Assembly (NCBI GenBank): GCA_959347315.1
Contig: OY365806.1
Coordinates: forward strand, 24,969,855 to 25,033,854
Origin: Bimastos eiseni
Taxonomy: Eukaryota > Annelida > Clitellata > Crassiclitellata > Lumbricidae
Length of the DNA: 64,000 nt
Direction of reading: 5' to 3'
Part shown: in pieces, positions 63,789 to 64,000 of the stretch
How positions within the stretch are numbered: the stretch's first letter is position 1
How the letters are laid out: each line of letters starts with the position of its first letter
The notes under the pieces: generated by a model
Seen by the model: only the letters and a program-made list of their open reading frames with translations
Databases searched by the model: none
What the model was told of the DNA's origin: nothing
Position numbers and translations under genes: made by a program

Positions 63789-64000
63789 TTAGTGATTATG
63801 AAGCGCATATTTGTCATTTATTAGTTGCAATGTGTGCTTAAAATGTCCTCCTTTGGCTTCAATCCACGCTCCAAGACGCGCTTGCGATTGAGTAATTGAT
63901 GCACCGATTACAACTTGATCAAATTCGTCCCATTTGCAAAACTTATCCATAAAATCTGGGTAAATATGCAAATAGTTTACAAGACAAAGGTACGCGACGT
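63789..64000 (-). pseudogene. Tc1/mariner-type transposase C-terminus, continues past the window
   Basis: Reads FMDKFCKWDEFDQVVIGASI, TQSQARLGAWIEAKGGHFKH and TL, then a tail. The pattern I..A...W..RL.ACI.AKGGHFEH is the C-terminal end of a mariner-like transposase family. The frame is broken by a stop at about 63,986 and runs into the window edge, so completeness cannot be judged. It may belong to the same family as the fragment at 42.8-43.2 kb. Confidence 0.55.

Overview
This is animal (eukaryotic) genomic DNA: AT-rich, with long intergenic stretches, GT-AG introns, microsatellites, minisatellites and many short DNA transposons and SINE/LINE remnants. Two multi-exon genes can be read with confidence. 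The gene families, the repeat content and the very frequent palindrome TAGGCCTA make me favour a marine invertebrate deuterostome, probably an echinoderm. The organism call is an inference of moderate to low confidence. There are no operons, CRISPR arrays or prokaryotic features.

Region 1-4.9 kb is intergenic and repeat-filled: a degenerate 16-17-bp tandem array, two MITE-like elements, a fold-back element and a LINE 3' end. From 4,965 to 15,403 (+) lies a complete ten-exon nucleoporin gene (Nup35/Nup53 type, 350 residues) with consistent splice phases throughout. Its introns hold a tRNA-like SINE, a 704-bp element with TA target duplications, and a LINE remnant.

From 15.8 to 25.6 kb there is no recognised gene, but there is a 1.18-kb PIF/Harbinger-like element and an 881-bp hAT-like element. 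From 31,392 down to 25,642 (-) lies an ETS-family transcription factor with an N-terminal Pointed domain and a C-terminal ETS domain (ESE/ELF3/ELF5/EHF type). Five exons chain in phase. The last exon, which should carry the end of the ETS domain, was not found. Nearly every intron of this gene carries a tandem repeat.

From 31.6 to 64 kb no gene is firmly supported. This half holds large tandem arrays (16-bp minisatellite at 31.7-32.5 kb, TGGGC/GCCCA satellites at 51.2-52.1 and 59.7-60.2 kb), five hAT-like elements, several SINEs, decayed LINE reverse-transcriptase fragments and two Tc1/mariner transposase fragments. Two GC-rich open stretches (49.85-50.15 and 61.8-62.2 kb) might be exons but are unproven.

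The two genes show no obvious functional link: one is a nuclear-pore scaffold component, the other an epithelial-type transcription factor. I found no convincing new multi-gene system. The most informative structure is the set of seven hAT-like MITEs, most with perfect or 7/8 8-bp target duplications, several built around their own short internal motif, and two of them nested inside older retroelements.
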